Source: Devosia sp. FJ2-5-3 | GTDB taxonomy: Bacteria > Pseudomonadota > Alphaproteobacteria > Rhizobiales > Devosiaceae | NCBI RefSeq assembly: GCF_029201545.1 | Contig: NZ_CP104007.1 | Location: 2,142,501 to 2,206,500, forward strand | Reading direction: 5' to 3' | DNA: 64,000 bases | Shown: piece after piece, positions 39,337 to 48,549 of the stretch | Numbering within the stretch: position 1 is the first letter of the stretch | Layout: the number at the start of each line of letters is the position of its first letter | Position numbers and translations under genes: made by a program | Notes under the pieces: model-generated | Database searches by the model: none | Told to the model about the DNA's origin: nothing | The model's input: the letters and a program-made list of their open reading frames with translations, nothing else

Positions 39337-40281
39337 ATGGCCAGTCTGGTAATCCATGGGGGCGCGGGCACTATTCCGCGGGCCAATTTTACGCCGGAGA
39401 GCTACCAGGCCGCCCGAAATGGGCTCGCCGATGCCCTCAGGTCAGGATGGGCCATCTTGTCCGCTGGCGGTTTGGCCGTCGATGCCGTGGAGGCGGCGGT
39501 CGTCGCGCTCGAAAACCATCCGAGCTTCAATGCCGGCCATGGCGCCGTCCTCAATGCCGCCGGATACCATGAGCTCGACGCCGCCATCATGGACGGGCGC
39601 GATCGGGCGGCCGGTGCAATCGCCTCGGCCCGCACCATCCGCAATCCCATCCGCGCGGCGCGCCGCGTCATGGAGGCGAGCGATTGCGTTCTTTTGTCCG
39701 GGGCCGGGGCAGATGCATTTGCACGCGAGCAAGGGTTGGACATCGTCGAGCAGGAATACTTCACAACGGCGCTGCGCCGGGAGCACTGGACGCGCGCTGA
39801 CGAGGAACGGCGCGGCCTTCTCAAGCGCGAGCGCAGCGAAGCGGAAAAGCACGGGACGGTGGGCGCGGTTGCCTGTGACGATAAGGGCAACCTTGCCGCC
39901 GCCACCTCCACCGGCGGATATACCTACAAGCGGGCAGGGCGTGTGGGAGACACCCCCGTCATTGGCGCTGGCACTTATGCCCGCAATGGCGTCGTCGCCG
40001 TGTCCTGTACCGGACTGGGCGAATATTTCATTCGTCGCGGCACATCGCATGATATCGCCGCCAGGATCCGATACCGCAATGAAAGCCTGGAAGAGGCCAC
40101 GGCCGCGGCTATCGCCGAGCTCAGCGCCGACAAATGCGGGGCAGGGCTCATTGCCGTCGACGCGAAGGGCAATATCGCCATGCCGCACAATACCGAAGGC
40201 ATGTATCGCGGTGCGGTTTCGGCCGACGGCAAGATCTCAATTGGCATCTATGCTGATGATTTTTCACCCATCGACGCCTGA
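39337..40281 (+). CDS. iaaA: Isoaspartyl peptidase / L-asparaginase (Ntn-hydrolase)
   Basis: A 314-residue plant-type asparaginase. It starts MASLVIHGGAGTIPRA. The autocleavage site and catalytic Thr174 are in EKHGTVGAVACDDKGN, followed by STGGYTYKRAGRVGDTPVIGAGTYA and SCTGLGEYFIR. It cuts the side-chain amide of Asn or beta-aspartyl peptides. Placed head-to-head with the GntR regulator and before a NicX-like gene, so it is likely part of a substrate-specific catabolic unit rather than general protein repair. In-frame codons upstream of 39337 lack a family match. Confidence 0.92.
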   Translation: MASLVIHGGAGTIPRANFTPESYQAARNGLADALRSGWAILSAGGLAVDAVEAAVVALENHPSFNAGHGAVLNAAGYHELDAAIMDGRDRAAGAIASARTIRNPIRAARRVMEASDCVLLSGAGADAFAREQGLDIVEQEYFTTALRREHWTRADEERRGLLKRERSEAEKHGTVGAVACDDKGNLAAATSTGGYTYKRAGRVGDTPVIGAGTYARNGVVAVSCTGLGEYFIRRGTSHDIAARIRYRNESLEEATAAAIAELSADKCGAGLIAVDAKGNIAMPHNTEGMYRGAVSADGKISIGIYADDFSPIDA

Positions 40282-40322
40282 TGGTGTCGCGGGAACTGGG
40301 CTTCTGAGAGATATTTCCGCCA

Positions 40323-41351
40323 ATGGCATATGCAGTTAGTTTTTCCGGACCGTCATTCAGCGCGGATTTCGTCGGTCTCTTCACCCATCAGCTGCAAGCG
40401 AGTGCGCTCAGGCCAGGCGAAATTTGCCTTTGTATTACCGACACGGCCTGGGACCCTGCCTACGGCGCGGCCTGCATGGCTGCTGCAAGGGCGTTGGGCG
40501 CAGAGGCCTTTCTGTCGACGTTTGCCTGGAACGAGGAAGCGTCGCCCAAGGCTCTGGCCGCATTGGCTGGTGTTGCTGACTTGATCGTCTACATGACCTC
40601 GCAGCGGCTGCACTACCGCGGGGAGATCGCAGAAGCGCTGGCGCGCGGTGCGCGCGTACTCTGCTGCATGGAGCAGCCGCACGTCCTCCATCGGTTAAAG
40701 GCCGACCCGGATGTGAAACGGCGTGCCTTGGCTGGAGCCAGACTGCTGGACGTGGCTCGGAAGATCAGGATTACGTCCTCTGCAGGCACCGATCTCGTCA
40801 TGGACAAGACCGGGCGCGGCGCTCTGGCGAACTATGGCGCATCGGACACGCCGGGCCATCTCGATTTCTGGGGGCTTGGTGCGGTGCAATCAGCGCAACT
40901 GGAAGGCACCACGACGGGCAGGCTCGTTCTGGATATCGGCGATTGCTGCTTTCACATCGGACGGTTCGTCGAGAGCAAGACGATCCTGGAATTTGACGCA
41001 GGCAAGCTGGTGGCAATCGAGGGCGGACTCGATGCCAGACTGATCCGGGCCGAGCTCGAGGCGGCCGGCGATGGCGCCATGGTCGCCGGGCACATGGCCT
41101 GGGGTGTGGACCGTCGTGCACGGTGGACCCAGATGATCACCCAGACGCCCAATACGGGCGGCGGCGGCGCCGACAGCGAAAGCACTTATGGAGCAATCCA
41201 GGTCGAGATCGGCAGCAATGACGATATCGGTTTCAAGGGCAGGAACCGCAGCCGCGCTCATCTTGGGCTGTGTCTGCGCAACGCCAGTCTTTATCTCGAC
41301 GGTGCCCCGATCATCGAGGACGGTGCATTCGTGCCACCAGACCTGGCCTAG
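40323..41351 (+). CDS. NicX-like protein (2,5-dihydroxypyridine dioxygenase / M29-like family)
   Basis: A 342-residue protein whose sequence tracks Pseudomonas NicX: ARVLCCMEQPHVLHRL, ARLLDVARKIRITSSAGTDL, YGASDTPGHLDFWG, GRLVLDIGD, ILEFDAGKLVAIEGGLDA, GHMAWGVDRRARW and HLGLCLRNASLYLDG. NicX opens the 2,5-dihydroxypyridine ring using Fe(II). The first metal-type His is conserved (His257 in GHMAWG) and so is His313, but the following Asp of the NicX H-x-D motif is Gly315 here. The family also includes proteins labelled as leucyl aminopeptidases, so the activity is open. It lies 41 bases after the peptidase gene, same unit. Confidence 0.75.
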   Translation: MAYAVSFSGPSFSADFVGLFTHQLQASALRPGEICLCITDTAWDPAYGAACMAAARALGAEAFLSTFAWNEEASPKALAALAGVADLIVYMTSQRLHYRGEIAEALARGARVLCCMEQPHVLHRLKADPDVKRRALAGARLLDVARKIRITSSAGTDLVMDKTGRGALANYGASDTPGHLDFWGLGAVQSAQLEGTTTGRLVLDIGDCCFHIGRFVESKTILEFDAGKLVAIEGGLDARLIRAELEAAGDGAMVAGHMAWGVDRRARWTQMITQTPNTGGGGADSESTYGAIQVEIGSNDDIGFKGRNRSRAHLGLCLRNASLYLDGAPIIEDGAFVPPDLA

Positions 41352-41505
41352 ATTTTCCGAAGCGTACAAGGTGGGCGCCGCTGTGGCGACCCACCGACGA
41401 TGACGGAAAGCATAATACGGCTCCCGGTCCTTTCGCCGCGGGGCGGCACCGAGACCACCTCAGGTCACGGTGCGCCCTGCAATAGGACGCACCTGACGCC
41501 AAAAA
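41352..41505. other. Gap between converging units
   Basis: A 154-base gap where the NicX-like gene and the ABC transporter operon meet tail to tail. GGTGCG / CGCACC arms (41469-41474 with 41488-41493) could form part of a shared terminator. No T-tract was seen. Confidence 0.4.
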
Positions 41506-42489
41506 TCACGCTCCCGCTGCACTGTCGAGGGCGTTCCCTGGGATGAAGCGGCAGGAGACACTGTGACCCTTGGCTATTTCGTGCAGGGGAGCGGTCCCCG
41601 TTCGCACATGGTCTTCGCCGAAACAGCAGGCACCGATCCCGTCGTGCCCGGTGTCGAAGCGAAGGTCCGGCGGGGCGCGCTGCAGACGCTCGCGTTGCAG
41701 CGCCGGGTCCGGGACCGGAACGGCGTCGAGCAGCATGCGCGTGTAGGGATGGCGGGGCGCACGGTAGACCTGCTCGGTATCGCCGATTTCCACGATCTGA
41801 CCGGAATACATTACCGCCACGCGGTCAGCGACTTCGCGGACAATGGCAAGGTCATGGGCGATGAAGAGATAGGACAGGCCAAGCTTCTGCTGCAGGGATT
41901 GCAGCAGATTGACGATCTGCGCCTGGGTGCGCACATCCAGCGCCGAAACGGGCTCGTCGCATACGACAAAATCCGGGTTAACGGCCAGGGCGCGGGCGAT
42001 AACAATTCGTTGCCGCTGACCTCCGGAAAATTCATGAGGGTAGCGATGGACGATGCCAGGATCCATGCTAACGGTCTCGAGCAATTCGGCGACCCGTCCA
42101 GCTACCTGATCTGCAGGCACCGATCGATGAACCTGCAAAGGCTCGGCCAGCGTCTGGCCGATCGTCATGCGCGGGTGCAGGCTTGAGTAGGGATTTTGCA
42201 GAACGAATTGCATGTGCCGACGCATGGCCCGCAGCCGTCCCCCGTTCATACCGGTCAGCTCCTCGCCAAGGAGTTTTACCGAACCGGAGGAGGCGCGGAG
42301 GAGCTGCAGGACCGCCCGCCCTGTGGTGGTTTTCCCAGATCCCGACTGGCCGACAAGGCCAAGCGTCTGGCCCGGCATGATATCGAAACTTGCCCGGTTG
42401 ACTGCCTGGACAGGCCCGAAATTGATCGTCAAATCCCGCACTTGCAGGATGGGCGTGGCGCCTGTCGTCATATCGTCCATCTGGGTCAC
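41506..42489 (-). CDS. Peptide-type ABC importer, ATP-binding protein (OppF/DppF class)
   Basis: A 327-residue ATPase. Walker A is GQSGSGKTTTGRA, the signature is FSGGQRQRIVIARAL, and Walker B is FVVCDEP followed by SALDV. The C-terminal extension normally holds oligopeptide-transporter cysteines; here ACCFGEDHVRTG with a later C is visible. Start GTG at 42489 overlaps the preceding gene's stop (GTGA). It is the last gene of the importer operon and pairs with the OppD-class gene to form the heterodimeric motor. Confidence 0.92.
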   Translation of the reverse strand: MTQMDDMTTGATPILQVRDLTINFGPVQAVNRASFDIMPGQTLGLVGQSGSGKTTTGRAVLQLLRASSGSVKLLGEELTGMNGGRLRAMRRHMQFVLQNPYSSLHPRMTIGQTLAEPLQVHRSVPADQVAGRVAELLETVSMDPGIVHRYPHEFSGGQRQRIVIARALAVNPDFVVCDEPVSALDVRTQAQIVNLLQSLQQKLGLSYLFIAHDLAIVREVADRVAVMYSGQIVEIGDTEQVYRAPRHPYTRMLLDAVPVPDPALQRERLQRAPPDLRFDTGHDGIGACCFGEDHVRTGTAPLHEIAKGHSVSCRFIPGNALDSAAGA

Positions 42490-43304
42490 CGCGAAATTTC
42501 CTCCAGATCCAGCCGCGGAACCGCTTCAAGGAGGGCCCGCGTGTAGTCGTGTTCTGGGGAGGCAAAGATCGCGTCTACAGGGCCGGACTCAACGATGGAG
42601 CCGCCATACATGACGTTGACCCGCTCTACCATGCCCGCGACCACGCCGAAATCATGCGTAATGAGCATCAGGGACATGCCGCGTTCTTCTCTGAGGCGCA
42701 TCAGGAGCCTCAGGATTTGCGCCTGGACGGTGACGTCCAGCGCCGTGGTCGGTTCGTCGGCGATGAGCAGATCCGGATCGCAGGAAATCGCTATCGCAAT
42801 GAGCACGCGTTGGCGCATGCCACCCGAGAACTGGTGGGGATGATCGTTGGCCCGAAGGCGAGCATTTGGAATGCCCACCTGCTCCAGCAGTTCAACGGTG
42901 CGATCCCGAGCGGCTTTGGGCGGGAGCCCCAAATGGCGCATGATCATGTCATCGACCTGTGCGCCGATCGTCATCACGGGATTGAGCGACGTCATGGGGT
43001 CCTGGAACACCATTGCGATCTTGCGGCCGCGAACGTCACGCATCTCCGTTTCGCTGATGCGGAGAAGGTCGCTCCCCTGAAATTCTACTGACCCGCCCAG
43101 CGCAATGCGGCTGCCTTCGGCAGCCAGACGCATCAGCGCCCGCGCCGTGACACTTTTCCCGCAGCCGGATTCGCCGACGAATCCCACTGCCTCGCCCCGG
43201 GCGATGTCGAAGGAAATTCCGCGGACTGCGCGAATCGTCTCGCGTCGCGTGACGATTTCAGCGGTGAGGTTTGTGACCTTGAGCAGTTTGTCCGCCGAGC
43301 TCAT
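42486..43304 (-). CDS. Peptide-type ABC importer, ATP-binding protein (OppD/DppD class)
   Basis: A 272-residue ATPase. Walker A is [14 protein letters not shown], the signature is [15 protein letters not shown], and Walker B is [20 protein letters not shown]. It lacks the long C-terminal extension of many OppD proteins and ends at [10 protein letters not shown]. The start MSSADKLL at 43304 overlaps the permease stop; a longer open frame upstream lies inside the permease gene and was rejected. Confidence 0.93.
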   Translation of the reverse strand: MSSADKLLKVTNLTAEIVTRRETIRAVRGISFDIARGEAVGFVGESGCGKSVTARALMRLAAEGSRIALGGSVEFQGSDLLRISETEMRDVRGRKIAMVFQDPMTSLNPVMTIGAQVDDMIMRHLGLPPKAARDRTVELLEQVGIPNARLRANDHPHQFSGGMRQRVLIAIAISCDPDLLIADEPTTALDVTVQAQILRLLMRLREERGMSLMLITHDFGVVAGMVERVNVMYGGSIVESGPVDAIFASPEHDYTRALLEAVPRLDLEEISR

Positions 43305-44167
43305 CGCCTGTTCCCCACGTCGAGCACTTCCCGCAGACCGTTGGCGAGAACGATAAAGGTCAAGGTGGCGAAGATGATCGCGACGGCCGGCCCCACGACT
43401 GTGAGCGGCGCCAGCTCCATGAACTGCCGTGCCTCGGCCAGCATGCCCCCCCAATTCGGGTCCGGGGGCGGTGGCCCCATGCCTAGGAAGGAGAGAGCGG
43501 TCACGGTGAAGATGGCTTGGGAAAGGGTGAGGCTGGTCGCGACCACGATCGGGGAAATAACCATGGGCAGGATATGGCGCGTGACCAGACGGAACTCGCT
43601 CATCCCGATGCTGCGGGCCGCCTCGACGTGGTCCCATTTCTTTACGCTCAGGACCGGACCGCGAACCACCCTCGCCATGGCCGGCGTATAGACGATGGCT
43701 ATGGTCAGGATGAGGTTGGTCAAGGTCGGGCCGAGTGCTGCGACCACGGCAATGGCGAGCAGAAAGACTGGAAAGGCAAAGACGACGTCGAGAACGCGCA
43801 TGATCACTTCATCGACGACACCCCCGACATAACCGGACAGAAGACCGAGCACGAGGCCGGCCGCAAGGGCCAGAGCGACGGCGACAATGGTGATCAGCAG
43901 CGTTGTTCGCCCACCCATGAGAAGGCGGCTGAGCACGTCCCGACCAATCAAATCGGTCCCAAGCCAATGCGCTGCGCTCGGTCCCTCAAGCGAATTGGGA
44001 GACGTTACCGATGCATCGAACGGGGTGATCCAGGGCGCCAGGACAGTGACGACGACCATGATTGTCAGCATGACCAGGCCAAGGGTCAGCAGCACGACGC
44101 CATTGGCCGGCCCGGGGCGAGGTGGCGCGGCGGCAAGAGCGGGGGCGGGGCTATCGAGAGGGCTCAT
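43301..44167 (-). CDS. Peptide-type ABC importer, permease (DppC/OppC class)
   Basis: A 288-residue inner-membrane permease. An N-terminal helix (about residues 23-47) is followed by HWLGTDLIGRDVLSRLLMGGRTTL, the classic DppC segment. The coupling EAA loop is EAARSIGMSEFRLVTRHILP. About six helices in all. Both ends overlap neighbouring genes by four bases. Confidence 0.93.
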   Translation of the reverse strand: MSPLDSPAPALAAAPPRPGPANGVVLLTLGLVMLTIMVVVTVLAPWITPFDASVTSPNSLEGPSAAHWLGTDLIGRDVLSRLLMGGRTTLLITIVAVALALAAGLVLGLLSGYVGGVVDEVIMRVLDVVFAFPVFLLAIAVVAALGPTLTNLILTIAIVYTPAMARVVRGPVLSVKKWDHVEAARSIGMSEFRLVTRHILPMVISPIVVATSLTLSQAIFTVTALSFLGMGPPPPDPNWGGMLAEARQFMELAPLTVVGPAVAIIFATLTFIVLANGLREVLDVGNRR

Positions 44168-45105
44168 GACTTCGCCCTCGCATCGGCTCGCGCATAGGCG
44201 ACGTCGACCAGCATGTTGACTAAGACGACGACAGTGGCGGCAACGAGAACAATGGCCTGGATCACCGGGTAGTCGCGGCTGGTGATGGAATCGAACAGAT
44301 ATTGCCCCATGCCGGGGATGGCGAAGATTGTTTCCACCAGAATACTCCCGCCGAGCAATGAGGCGACCTGCAGACCGGTGACCGTGATGACCGGGGTGAG
44401 CGCGTTGCGGACCAGGTAGTTGCGCAGCACGGCCCCGGGTTTGAGGCCTTTGGCACGCGCGACCATGACGAAATCCTGGTTGGACACTTCCAGAACGGCG
44501 GCACGCGTATTTTCCGAAATGGTGACCGAGACTGCCAGGGCCAGGGCGAACCCAGGCAGGAGAAGGCTCGTGATATTGGCCAAGGGATCGACCAGAAACG
44601 GGGTGTAGCCGAAAATCGACAATTGCGGGAAATACAGGCCGGCCAAGAGGACGATCAGGGTGCCGACAACGAAATTGGGTACCGCAAGACTGAGACCGTT
44701 GAAGATGCGCACGATCCAGTCGACGCGTCCGCGAAGGCGCGCTGAAGCGAGCCCGGTCACCACCCCGATCACCATCGCCATGATTGCCGCAATCGTCGTC
44801 AGCTGAAAGGTCACCACGAAACGCGGCCCGATTTCCTGAAGGACGGGGCGCTTGGTGACGAAGGAATTGCCGAGGTCACCGGTCAAGGCGCCACCAAGCC
44901 ATAGGAAATATTGCTCGATGAGCGGGCGGTCGATGCCGAGCTCCTGCCGAATTTGGGCCATAACTTCCTCGCCGACGCTGCTTGTTCCAGCGGCGGCAAG
45001 GGCGAAGTCCCCGGGAAGCGCTCTCATCAGCATGAAGGCGGTGAAGGAAACGCCCAGTAAGATTGCCAATGTCCAGGCAAGCCGGACGAAAACCAGACGT
45101 ACCAT
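44164..45105 (-). CDS. Peptide-type ABC importer, permease (DppB/OppB class)
   Basis: A 313-residue permease with the DppB opening MVRLVFVRLAWTLAILLGVSFTAFMLMRALPGD and the EAA loop near VARAKGLKPGAVLRNYLVRNALTP. It forms the channel with the DppC-class partner. The ATG at 45105 matches the usual family start; a TTG seven codons upstream (45126) has GGAG in front and may be the true start, which would add HDGFFL. It lies 18-39 bases after the binding-protein gene. Confidence 0.92.
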   Translation of the reverse strand: MVRLVFVRLAWTLAILLGVSFTAFMLMRALPGDFALAAAGTSSVGEEVMAQIRQELGIDRPLIEQYFLWLGGALTGDLGNSFVTKRPVLQEIGPRFVVTFQLTTIAAIMAMVIGVVTGLASARLRGRVDWIVRIFNGLSLAVPNFVVGTLIVLLAGLYFPQLSIFGYTPFLVDPLANITSLLLPGFALALAVSVTISENTRAAVLEVSNQDFVMVARAKGLKPGAVLRNYLVRNALTPVITVTGLQVASLLGGSILVETIFAIPGMGQYLFDSITSRDYPVIQAIVLVAATVVVLVNMLVDVAYARADARAKS

Positions 45106-45144
45106 CAGAAAGAAACCGTCATGCAATGCGCTCCGTTTGCGAGC

Positions 45145-46728
45145 CTATTTGTTGACCGCAGTTTGCCGGACAAAGGAGCGTGTGTTGGCCGCCAGTGGCT
45201 CATAGCCTTCCACATAGTTCCACCAGAGTTCCCAGCGAAGGGGATACTGATAGACCTGCAGGACATAGGCGTTGTCGGCGATGTAGCGCTGGATTTGCCC
45301 CACCTTGGCGGCTCGGGCCGCATTGTCGAGGATGGTCCGTGCCTCATCGATCATGGTGTCCAAAGCGGCATCGGAATAGCCTTGGGCGCGGCCAAAATCG
45401 CTCGTCGACTTGAAGCGCTGAAGGATTGCGTCGGAGTCCGGCGTCCAGGAAAGGGCGACCGAGAGCAAGGTGGGGTAGGTGCCCGAATTCCACATCTCGA
45501 GAAGCGGCGCCGTTTCCATTGGTGTCAACTTGACGTTGATGCCGGCTGCGGCCCATTGCTGCTGGAGGATTTGAGCGCAGGCTACATCGAGCGGGTTGGC
45601 AGCAACCACGATGTACTCGCCGATGTCGATGCCATCGGCGTGTCCCGCCTCGGCCAAAAGGGCGCGGGCGCCTTCAGGGTCATAACTGTAATATGGCAGT
45701 TCACCGACGCCGTCGTAGCCGCCGACCTGGCTCTCCGGGATCACGGCGCCAACCTTGCCTGAGCCACCAAGGACGGTCTGCAGCGCGGCGTTGCGGTCGG
45801 TCGCCAGGCTCAGCGCACGCCGCACCCGTACGTCGTCAAACGGCGCGGCTTTGAGGTTGAGCCAGACCGGGAAGGTCCTCGACGTCTGCCCAGGGGCAGA
45901 GATCAGATCGGGCGAAGTCTTGGCGATCTGGCCGGCCACGCGAGGGTCCTTCAGCCAGGTCATGTCGATAGCCTTGGACCGCAGGGCGGACGTAATGGTC
46001 GCCTGATCCTTGTAGAACTTGAAAACGACCGTTGAGACCTTCGGCAGGCCTTCTTCGTAATAGTCGGGATTTGCCTTGAGCACGAACTGCTGGTTAGGTT
46101 CGTAGGACTCGAAGACGAAGGGACCCGTTCCAACCGGCTGTGCGTCAAGGTTGTCGACCCCCTTGGGGGAGATGACGCCGTCGGGGTTTGTCGCCATGTA
46201 GTTGAGAAAAGCGGCGTCGGGAGCAGCGAGCTCGAACTTCACCGTCAATGGGTCAATCACGGTTACCGCATTGATGCCAGAATATTGGGCCCGCAGGCGG
46301 CTCTTGCTGTCGGGATTGAGGATGCGATCGAAGGTATGCTTGACATCCTCAGCGCTAAACGGCTGCCCGTTGTGAAATTTTACGTTGTCACGCAGCTTGA
46401 ATATGTAGGTTACATCGTCGGGCTGTTCGTAGCTGAGGGCCAGATCAGGCTCGATCTGCATATCGGCCGTCCAGCGCAGAAGCCCGGTATACATAAGGGA
46501 AAGAAAGTCATAGGACGAAAACGCCGTTACCGTCACGGGATCGAGCCCGATCGGATCCGCATCGGCCCCGATGGTCAACGTGCCTCCCTCGGCTGCGCGC
46601 ACGACCCCGAACATCGGTCCCCCCGCCACGAGAACGCCTGTCGCCAAGGACAGCCTGAGCAGGTTGCGTCGAGACAGTGCTGGCAAACTTGAGGCCTCAG
46701 GCAGGTGCAGGGTCTCGGTCTTTTTCAT
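45145..46728 (-). CDS. Peptide-type ABC importer, substrate-binding protein (SBP family 5)
   Basis: A 527-residue periplasmic binding protein. The N-terminus has a twin-arginine-like signal (LSRRNLLRLSLATGVLVAGG), then the family 5 pattern: PDLALSYEQPDDVTYIFKLRDNVKFHNGQPFSAEDVKHTFDRI and VGTGPFVFESYEPNQQ. Proteins of this class bind peptides, nickel chelates, opines or other amides. It is the first gene of the operon and so sets transporter specificity. The facing catabolic genes suggest an amide or heterocyclic ligand (inference). Confidence 0.93.
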   Translation of the reverse strand: MKKTETLHLPEASSLPALSRRNLLRLSLATGVLVAGGPMFGVVRAAEGGTLTIGADADPIGLDPVTVTAFSSYDFLSLMYTGLLRWTADMQIEPDLALSYEQPDDVTYIFKLRDNVKFHNGQPFSAEDVKHTFDRILNPDSKSRLRAQYSGINAVTVIDPLTVKFELAAPDAAFLNYMATNPDGVISPKGVDNLDAQPVGTGPFVFESYEPNQQFVLKANPDYYEEGLPKVSTVVFKFYKDQATITSALRSKAIDMTWLKDPRVAGQIAKTSPDLISAPGQTSRTFPVWLNLKAAPFDDVRVRRALSLATDRNAALQTVLGGSGKVGAVIPESQVGGYDGVGELPYYSYDPEGARALLAEAGHADGIDIGEYIVVAANPLDVACAQILQQQWAAAGINVKLTPMETAPLLEMWNSGTYPTLLSVALSWTPDSDAILQRFKSTSDFGRAQGYSDAALDTMIDEARTILDNAARAAKVGQIQRYIADNAYVLQVYQYPLRWELWWNYVEGYEPLAANTRSFVRQTAVNK

Positions 46729-46865
46729 CTTGGTTCCTCCCGATGCGTTTGGTCCGGCAGTTCAGCGGCCCGACCGCCAACCGAAAAGCCGCTGGCTCGG
46801 GCGAACGTCGTGGACTGCGCAGTGGCGTGACAGTGCAGGGGTGGCACGAGCCCTGTAAATCCCAG

Positions 46866-46890
46866 GAAGTTCCGCGACGCGGAAAACTTC
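46866..46890. other. Imperfect inverted repeat between DeoR gene and importer operon
   Basis: GAAGTTCCGCG (46866-46876) and CGCGGAAAACTTC (46878-46890) mirror each other with a two-base bulge. It may be the terminator structure for the ugp-deoR operon or an operator for the importer promoter, since both fall in the 46729-46984 gap. No T-tract was seen. Confidence 0.4.
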
Positions 46891-46984
46891 TCACGCGGCA
46901 GATTGGGTGCCAGGCTGATCGCCTATCACGGGATCAGACCTCAGGTTTTTCGTAATGGAAGATCCGGAAGCCGACCGCCACTTC

Positions 46985-47770
46985 CTACTCGGTTTCGCTG
47001 CCGCAAATCGCAACGTGGATTCCGGCCTCGGCGAGGACGCCCGCTGCTTTGCCGTCGGATGGAAGCTTGTCCGTGAAAAAATGCGTTATGCTGTCCAGCC
47101 GGGCAACGCGAACGGAAGCTTCGCGGGTCCATTTGCTGGCGTCTGCAGCAAGGAATGTCAGGCGAGCATTGCTCATCAGCTTCTGCGTCAGTTGGGCTTC
47201 GCTGTAGCTGTAGTCCAAAATACCCTTTTCCAGATCAAGAGCGCCGGCACCGAAGATCGCATGAGAGGCGTAGAATTTCTCGAAATAGTCCAGGGTATCA
47301 GGGCCGACCACGTCGCGGTCATTGTGGCGCATGAGTCCACCCGTAAGGTGAACTTCGATCTGCGGGGTATCGGACAGGGTCAGGGCGACGTCGATATTGT
47401 TGGTCACCACTCGAAGCTTGTCGTGGTCCCGCAAGGCTTTTGCGACGAATTGAACGGTGCTTCCGATGCCCATGAAAATAGTGGAGCCGGGCGGGATGGC
47501 CGCCGCCACCTGCTCGGCGATGTCCTGCTTTGCGGCCGAGTGTAATGCCGCACGAGCGTTGACCGACAGATTGCGCAGCTGGATGGGCAGGTCCACGCCG
47601 CCGTGAAAGCGGCGCGCAAAACCAAGATCGCAGAGTGAATTGATATCGCGGCGGATCGTCTGCGTGGTCAGGTCATAGCGCTGGGCGAGTTGCTCGATAT
47701 ATTGAGCGCCCTCCGTTTCGATCAGCGCGATTATATCGCGTTGTCTGTCCGATAGCTTGTCCTGGCCCAT
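46985..47770 (-). CDS. DeoR/GlpR-family repressor
   Basis: A 261-residue sugar-phosphate-responsive repressor. The helix-turn-helix is near residues 20-55 (YIEQLAQRYDLTTQTIRRDINSLCDLG), followed by the isomerase-like effector domain with FMGIGSTVQFVAKAL, VVTNNIDVALTL and LTGGLMRHNDRDVVGP. GlpR-type members respond to glycerol-3-phosphate, fitting the adjoining ugp and GDPD genes. It is the last gene of their operon, eight bases after the GDPD gene, giving feedback. Likely operators lie upstream of ugpB. Confidence 0.93.
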   Translation of the reverse strand: MGQDKLSDRQRDIIALIETEGAQYIEQLAQRYDLTTQTIRRDINSLCDLGFARRFHGGVDLPIQLRNLSVNARAALHSAAKQDIAEQVAAAIPPGSTIFMGIGSTVQFVAKALRDHDKLRVVTNNIDVALTLSDTPQIEVHLTGGLMRHNDRDVVGPDTLDYFEKFYASHAIFGAGALDLEKGILDYSYSEAQLTQKLMSNARLTFLAADASKWTREASVRVARLDSITHFFTDKLPSDGKAAGVLAEAGIHVAICGSETE

Positions 47771-47778
47771 GGCCGCCC

Positions 47779-48525
47779 TTACCCCAGATAGATTTCAGGG
47801 CTGTCGGTGATCACCCCGGTCAGGCCCGCTCTCCAGAAGGAAACGAGCTCAAGCGGGTCATTGCTGGTCCATGCGCGCACCTTGATCCCCTTAACTGCGG
47901 TCTGTTCAAGAAGGCCGATGCTCAGGCCCTTGAAATGGGCGTGAATGCTGGTCGCCGGAATTTGGGCCAGCAGGGCCTCCCAATTATCCGGCACACGATC
48001 CCAGAGCATGGCCAGTTCAAGGTCTGGCGCGAGACGGTGCATGGCCTTGAGGCATTCCGGATCGAAGCTCGAGATCATGATCTGCATATGCGCCGGACGC
48101 CTGGTGATTTCGGCGTGCACAGCATTGACCAATTGGTCGAGCGACTGGTGATGCGGGTGTTGCTTGATCTCGACATTGATGTTGAGGCCAAACTCACCCA
48201 GCGCCTGGATGACCGCGCCGAGCGTGGGAATGCGTTCGCCGGCATAATTTGAGTTGAACCAACTGCCGCCGTCCAGTGTAGCGATCTGGGCGGCAGTCAA
48301 CTTGCCCAGATTGCCCTTGCCGGAGGATGTGCGATCAACGCTGTCGTCGTGGATGACGATAAGCTCGCCGTCGGCGCTGAGCGCCACGTCTAGCTCGACC
48401 CATTTCGCGCCTTGTTCCGCAGCGGCTCGAAAGGCCGCAATGGTGTTTTCCGGAGCGATCGCAGAGGCGCCCCGATGGGCCTGGACTTCGTCCCGGTCGG
48501 GGCCGGGCAGTGAGGAGATGGTCAT
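47779..48525 (-). CDS. ugpQ: Glycerophosphodiester phosphodiesterase
   Basis: A 248-residue GDPD that cuts glycerophosphodiesters to glycerol-3-phosphate and an alcohol. The catalytic block is VQAHRGASAIAPENTIAAF with WVELDVALSADGELIVIHDDSVDRTSSGKG; the Glu/Asp/His metal and acid-base residues are all present. No signal peptide, so it acts in the cytosol on imported diesters, as UgpQ does. The start at 48525 (MTISSLPG) was preferred to an in-frame TTG at 48543. It lies between ugpC and the DeoR gene. Confidence 0.92.
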   Translation of the reverse strand: MTISSLPGPDRDEVQAHRGASAIAPENTIAAFRAAAEQGAKWVELDVALSADGELIVIHDDSVDRTSSGKGNLGKLTAAQIATLDGGSWFNSNYAGERIPTLGAVIQALGEFGLNINVEIKQHPHHQSLDQLVNAVHAEITRRPAHMQIMISSFDPECLKAMHRLAPDLELAMLWDRVPDNWEALLAQIPATSIHAHFKGLSIGLLEQTAVKGIKVRAWTSNDPLELVSFWRAGLTGVITDSPEIYLG

Positions 48526-48549
48526 GGTCGATTCTTCTTGCAATCGCGC

